Positions 59,401-64,000 of a DNA stretch of 64,000 bases are shown piece by piece. Where the stretch lies: contig JALNQF010000194.1 in assembly GCA_028456385.1 (NCBI GenBank), forward strand, positions 16,136 to 80,135, written 5' to 3'. The translations under genes were made by a program, and so were the position numbers. This DNA comes from Ophiosphaerella korrae. Taxonomy: Eukaryota; Ascomycota; Dothideomycetes; Pleosporales; Phaeosphaeriaceae. How positions within the stretch are numbered: the first letter of the stretch is position 1; each line of letters begins with the position of its first letter. The notes beneath the pieces were generated by a model that saw only the letters and a program-made list of their open reading frames with translations, was not told the origin of the DNA and searched no databases.

Positions 59401-62400
59401 TAGATCTTTCTATAAGTTACTCTTTTATACGCTAATATTAAGTATTAATAGATATAGTACTAGTTAAGAAAAGAGTAACTACGTTAATCGCTAAGATCTA
59501 CTTAAATAGATCTTTTATTGTTTCTTCCCTTAGTATCTATAAAAAGGCCTTTCTAGCGTCCTCTTTAATTTCCGCTCTTAGAATAATCTTATTAGTAACT
59601 ATAACTATACTTAGGAGCGTACTTTTTAGAAAAGCTAATAAATAGCCTCTCTCTAGCTACGTAGCTAAGTAGCGCGTAATTTACCTAAAGCTACTAGTAT
59701 TAGTAGTAAAGAAGCAAAAGACATCTATAAAAGAGAATAGTAGATTAGTATATATATTAACTATAGCAGTATTTCTAAACTATTAAAAGGGCTATCTTAT
59801 AATTTCGTAGCACTTATTAGCTTTTGTATTCCTTCTACCTAATATATAATTAGGTATATTACTATCTATAAAGAGTATTAGATAGCTATTAAAGATACTA
59901 GATAGATTAAGATAGAAGTATACCTCGCCTAGGTTTCGCTTAATTATAAACCTCTAGGGCCTCTTTAGTCTAAATAATATTCGAAGAGTATTTAACTTTT
60001 CTATATTACTAATTAGTAGGAATAGACTTAGCTGCTGTACATTAGAGTATAGTATATAGTTAACAAGTGTCTAAAGCTTATCTAATTCTAGAAGAGTAGC
60101 TTCGCCGCCTTATATAGAAATACTAAGCTAGTAGGTATAGTTACAACGCTTTATAATTAATAGAACTAATAGTTAGTTAGTAGAGTTATCTAGCTTTATA
60201 TAAGGCTTTTATAGTAGCTAAATATAGGCTTTATATAAGGAGTTAAAATAGGGTTTTTCTTAAATTAGAACTAGTAGTACTTACTATAACTATTTTCGGG
60301 TAGAACGCAGACTACAATAAAGATCTATACTAGGGGCTAATTTAGGGCTCTATCTAATTAGTGCATTTTCCTACGTCTAACATTAAATTAACGTCTACCC
60401 CTCTACTATATAGTTTGTAAACTAGTATTTTAAATAAGTTACTACTACCTAACTCTCTTATAACTTAATAGTAAGGTTTACGCTTACTATAGTTAATCTA
60501 AATAACACTTACTAAGCTATTATATCTACTCTTCTACAATACTTGTTTAGCTATTAAGATAAAATAAACAAATACGCTCTATATAGTAGACTTAGATCGC
60601 GCTATTACTATAAAAGTATAAATCTAGAGCCTCTCGTTTACTCGAAATACGCAAGGTAGAATAAGTAAAGGGAAAATTTTAAAAACATTATTATTAAGGT
60701 CTATAACTATTATTATAATAGTTAGAAGCTAGCAGCTCCTTGTACTACAACTTACGTAGTAGAGTTAGCTAAAGAGAGACTATTAAATAGGCTAACTAAG
60801 CTACTTAGTAATATCCTATTTGTTTTGTATCTATAGAGGCGTAGTATAGGGTAGTTATCTCTAATAAGGGAAGAATCCCCTCCCCCTATAAACTAGTACA
60901 CAAAACCTACCGTTTGTAATTAGCCCTTGTATTTATTAAGAAAAATAATATACTACCCTATTCTACTCTACTTTATAGTAACTAAGTTATTATTAGCGTA
61001 TTTCTACTACTATAAGTAGCCGCAATAGCTAGAAGCTAAGAAAGAGCGTTAAACCTTTTATTACGTAAGTAGATAATTAACTTATTAATATTAAAACCTA
61101 TATTAAAGCTTAAGTCCTAAGTAGATTATTATAATCTAGTAAAGGGCTCTTACAACTAACATTATATCTAGAATATATATACTAGTATAGAAAGCCCTAG
61201 AGTATAGCACGTAAAATAATATTATCCTAAATCTAAAATACTATTTACGCTATCCTCCTTTTAGACTATTTTCAAGCTAGATTTCTTTAAAATTTTCCTT
61301 TTAGATATAGGTAAATTAAGCGTAAGTAGGTCTAAGAAGAATAACACTTTTTTATTTATAGTGTCCTATACTATAGTTTAGCCTAATATTATGTTTAATA
61401 GCGATCGCTCTAATATATTAACTCTCTTAGCTTTTTTCGTCTTCCTCCTTTTAATCTAGCGCGTATTCTTTAAACTAGATTGTGTATCTATTCTCTTTAT
61501 ATCTTTAAAAAGTTAGTTTACGCACTTAGGATACAATCGCTATTTACTAGTATTAGAAAGACGTAGGCAACTAATAGAGTATACCTACGATTTACGAGAT
61601 CCTCTACAAGAATTCCTCTAAAGTTATATAAGAATAGCCTCTCTCTTTCTTATAAAAACCTATAACTAATACAATATTAACGCCTAGCTCTCTATATTAG
61701 TAAGCTTTATTCTCTAATCTGCGCAATTGTTTCTTTAGCTATTTGTTTCGGTCTCTAACTAACTACGCCGCTATAGCTATAGGTATATAGAAAATAAGAT
61801 AGATTTTATCTAATCTATAGAACGCTACTATATATTAAAACGCGATTGTATTTCTAAAAAAAAAGAGCAATATATTAGGAGTAGGCTGCTTCTAACTCTA
61901 TATTACGTGTTAGTAAAGATTGTAATTATCCTATATTTTTAGTATTAATACTAAGTACAACCTAAACTAAGTACACCTAATATTAGTACTATATTTAGGT
62001 AATCGTTATCTTCTTTAGGCAGTTTTCGCCTAGGATTAAGGAGTATTAGGTAAATAGTACACCTACTAATAATAAGTTTAAACGCTATTAGAGAGGGGTA
62101 CTAGAACTAGTACTCTACTAAGCTAGTTCTTAGAATAGTATAGAATAGTGCAAAGTTTTTATTTATATAAGTTACTAGTAGGCTATTATTTATTATTTTA
62201 TATTCTTTACTAAATTACAATTAAAAGAAATATACTTATCTATTATATAGCTTAATACTCTATTTATTTTATCTATTGCTCTAGTAGTTCTTAGTTAAAT
62301 AGTAGTTAAGAAGTATAATTACGCTATAGATAGGCTACTAACTATTATAATTAACGCTAGTTAAGGGCCTAATAATCTTATTATTAAGTTTTTCCTACCG

Positions 62401-64000
62401 CTCTTTACTAATTACTTAAATGTAGAAAATAGAAAGCCTACTCTACTATTACTAGGTAAGTATATTAAATATAGTTACCTTTAGAGTTAATAGTTATTAG
62501 GACCTATTTTAGGAGGTAATTTAGGTAATATACCTACTACCGCTAGCTCTTTAATTATCTTAGAGATAGCTAACTAAGATAGCTTTATAAGGACTAAGGA
62601 TGCTCTAAGCCTTATAAAGTTCTTCTTACTTAATTTAGCTTACTACGTAGTTACTTTATCTAGTAGAGTAATAAAGTAGTTTAATAGCACTATAAAAACG
62701 ATAATAAGTAGAGATAGAGCTATTATACTTCTTATTAATATATTCTATAGTTAATAACTATAAGCTATATCTCTTTCTATTACTACGCCTATAGAGGTAG
62801 TAGTATGTAGTAGAGGGAAATTAAATAGTTATCTTTTATTATTAGAAGTATAGTAATTATCTACTATTTATATAGTAGTAGAGAAATTAAGATTACGTAA
62901 TAAGATCCTAGCATAACCTATAGTTAATTAGTTAATAAGTAAGGTAGATTAATTATATTAAATAGTAATTACGTAACTAATTAAATAAATACAACTACCT
63001 AACGTAGGCTTTTTACTATATAATAAGGATATACTAAGATACTATTACTATTAAACACCTTAAGTCTAACGTTAGGCTAAAGGTTACAAAACAAGAGGAG
63101 AGAGAGAATTATTTAATTACTATCTTTTACTACGTAGCGAGAACTACTAGAAATATATATTATTACTATAGCTATTTACAAGAGCTAGAGCCTTTATAAT
63201 CTATAAACCTTAATTAAATCTCTCTAATCGCTAGGGTTTTAGAATTACACTAATAGGCTATTCTTAGCCCTATAGGGGCTAACGGAATATAATTTATACA
63301 ACGTCGCTATACTAATTAGTACCTCTAATCTAAGTAAGACAACCCTAGTTAAGCCTTTCTAGCCTATATAATAATTACAGAATTACGTACGTAATAAAGT
63401 AAGAAGGTTAAGCCTATAGCTTAAATAGTAGTTTGTACTAGAGCTTATAGTAGCTAAGGTAGGGAATTATAGACTAAGCGTAAGGCTAACTAATATAATT
63501 AAGGATTTAGTTAAAGCTATTCTCTAGACCTTATACGTCTATAAGCTACAAGAATAGTAAAATAATAATAGGTATAATAATAAGAATAACAACAACGCTA
63601 ATAATAAAGATAAAGGCGCTAACGCGTAAATATAGTAGGTATAGTAACTACAAGGTAAAATACAACGTACTAAGGTAGTATACTATAGGTATAACAATAA
63701 GCTTAAGGGTGTTAAGCGCAATAGTAGCGCTAAAGTTCCTAAATAAGCTCTACTTGCGTAAAGGCAAGTAGTATCCTAGTACGATAATATAACGTTATAT
63801 AGCAAAAAGTAGACTAAATTAAGTAGTATCTAATTATTAAGTAATTTAACTATAAGGGAGTTATCCCTTATATCTCTTATTTTCGTACTAATATTAGTAA
63901 GTTTACAACTTACTAATATAGCAAACTTACTAATATTTAACTACCTTTCTACTTTTAGTTAGCGCTTAGTAAGCTACTAGGTATATATACCTAGTACTTA

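Larger units (their letters stand above)
32741..64000. other. RIP-mutated AT-rich isochore
   Basis: Thirty-one kilobases to the window end with no long open frame. By eye, TpA steps (CTA, TAG, TAT) dominate, CpA and TpG are rare, and CpG (ACGT, GCGT) is retained. That pattern is expected from RIP, which turns CpA into TpA on either strand, and not from simple CpG deamination. Reading through TAA/TAG codons recovers several gene relics (listed separately). Outside them I see only diverged repeats and unassigned sequence; 33-36, 51-54 and 54-64 kb gave stretches of frame continuity that I could not assign to a family. Confidence 0.88.

Noticed and set aside
32741..64000. Genuine genes, tRNAs or a CRISPR array in the AT-rich block
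   Set aside because: No long open frames, no regularly spaced short repeats and no cloverleaf-like element was seen; the legible genes are all stop-riddled.

Overview
The window looks like a filamentous ascomycete, most likely a dothideomycete of the Pleosporales type. The reasons are short introns of about 50-57 nt with GT-AG borders, gene families typical of such fungi (a HET-domain protein, a nucleoside phosphorylase-NACHT-WD40 NLR, fungal kinase-like and F-box proteins), and a genome split into gene-bearing DNA and an AT-rich block that carries the marks of repeat-induced point mutation (RIP). The taxonomic placement is inference.

Layout. Positions 1-10,000 are mostly a gene graveyard. 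They hold a C2H2 zinc-finger gene running off the left edge, with a frameshift and a probable GC-AG intron; several unrecognised fragments; one intact 235-codon gene at 5,760; and a protein-kinase pseudogene at 9,141-9,989. At 11,186-14,928 (minus) lies a large NLR-type gene (phosphorylase-like domain, NACHT, WD40 repeats). It is readable end to end except for one TAG codon at the phosphorylase/NACHT junction. At 16,408-17,559 (minus) is a PD-(D/E)XK nuclease-like family member with a one-base frameshift. A TPR fragment (about 18,180-18,470) sits next to a dispersed repeat. Four apparently intact genes follow: a 470-aa protein with an ADP-ribosyltransferase-like segment (19,079), an F-box protein (21,598), a small Cys-rich protein (22,912, minus) and a kinase-fold protein (23,831). 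Positions 24.6-28.5 kb hold 17-bp minisatellites and the fullest copy of a dispersed repeat of about 450 bp. An intact two-exon HET-domain gene of 928 codons occupies 28,574-31,417 (minus).

From about 32,740 to the right end (31 kb) the sequence changes abruptly to AT-rich DNA that is saturated with TpA and poor in CpA and TpG, with CpG retained. It has no long open frames. Reading through the TAA/TAG codons reveals collinear remains of ordinary cellular genes: an EST1/SMG7-like protein (about 41.1-42.2 kb), a Zn2Cys6 transcription factor (about 43.9-45.2 kb) and an ABC half-transporter (about 48.7-50.5 kb). Diverged repeat blocks and a 27-bp-arm hairpin are also present.

Taken together, the gene-bearing part is rich in families used in fungal allorecognition and conflict (NLR, HET, TPR, kinase-like), in different stages of decay, next to a RIP-mutated isochore. 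No CRISPR array, rRNA or tRNA gene was seen.
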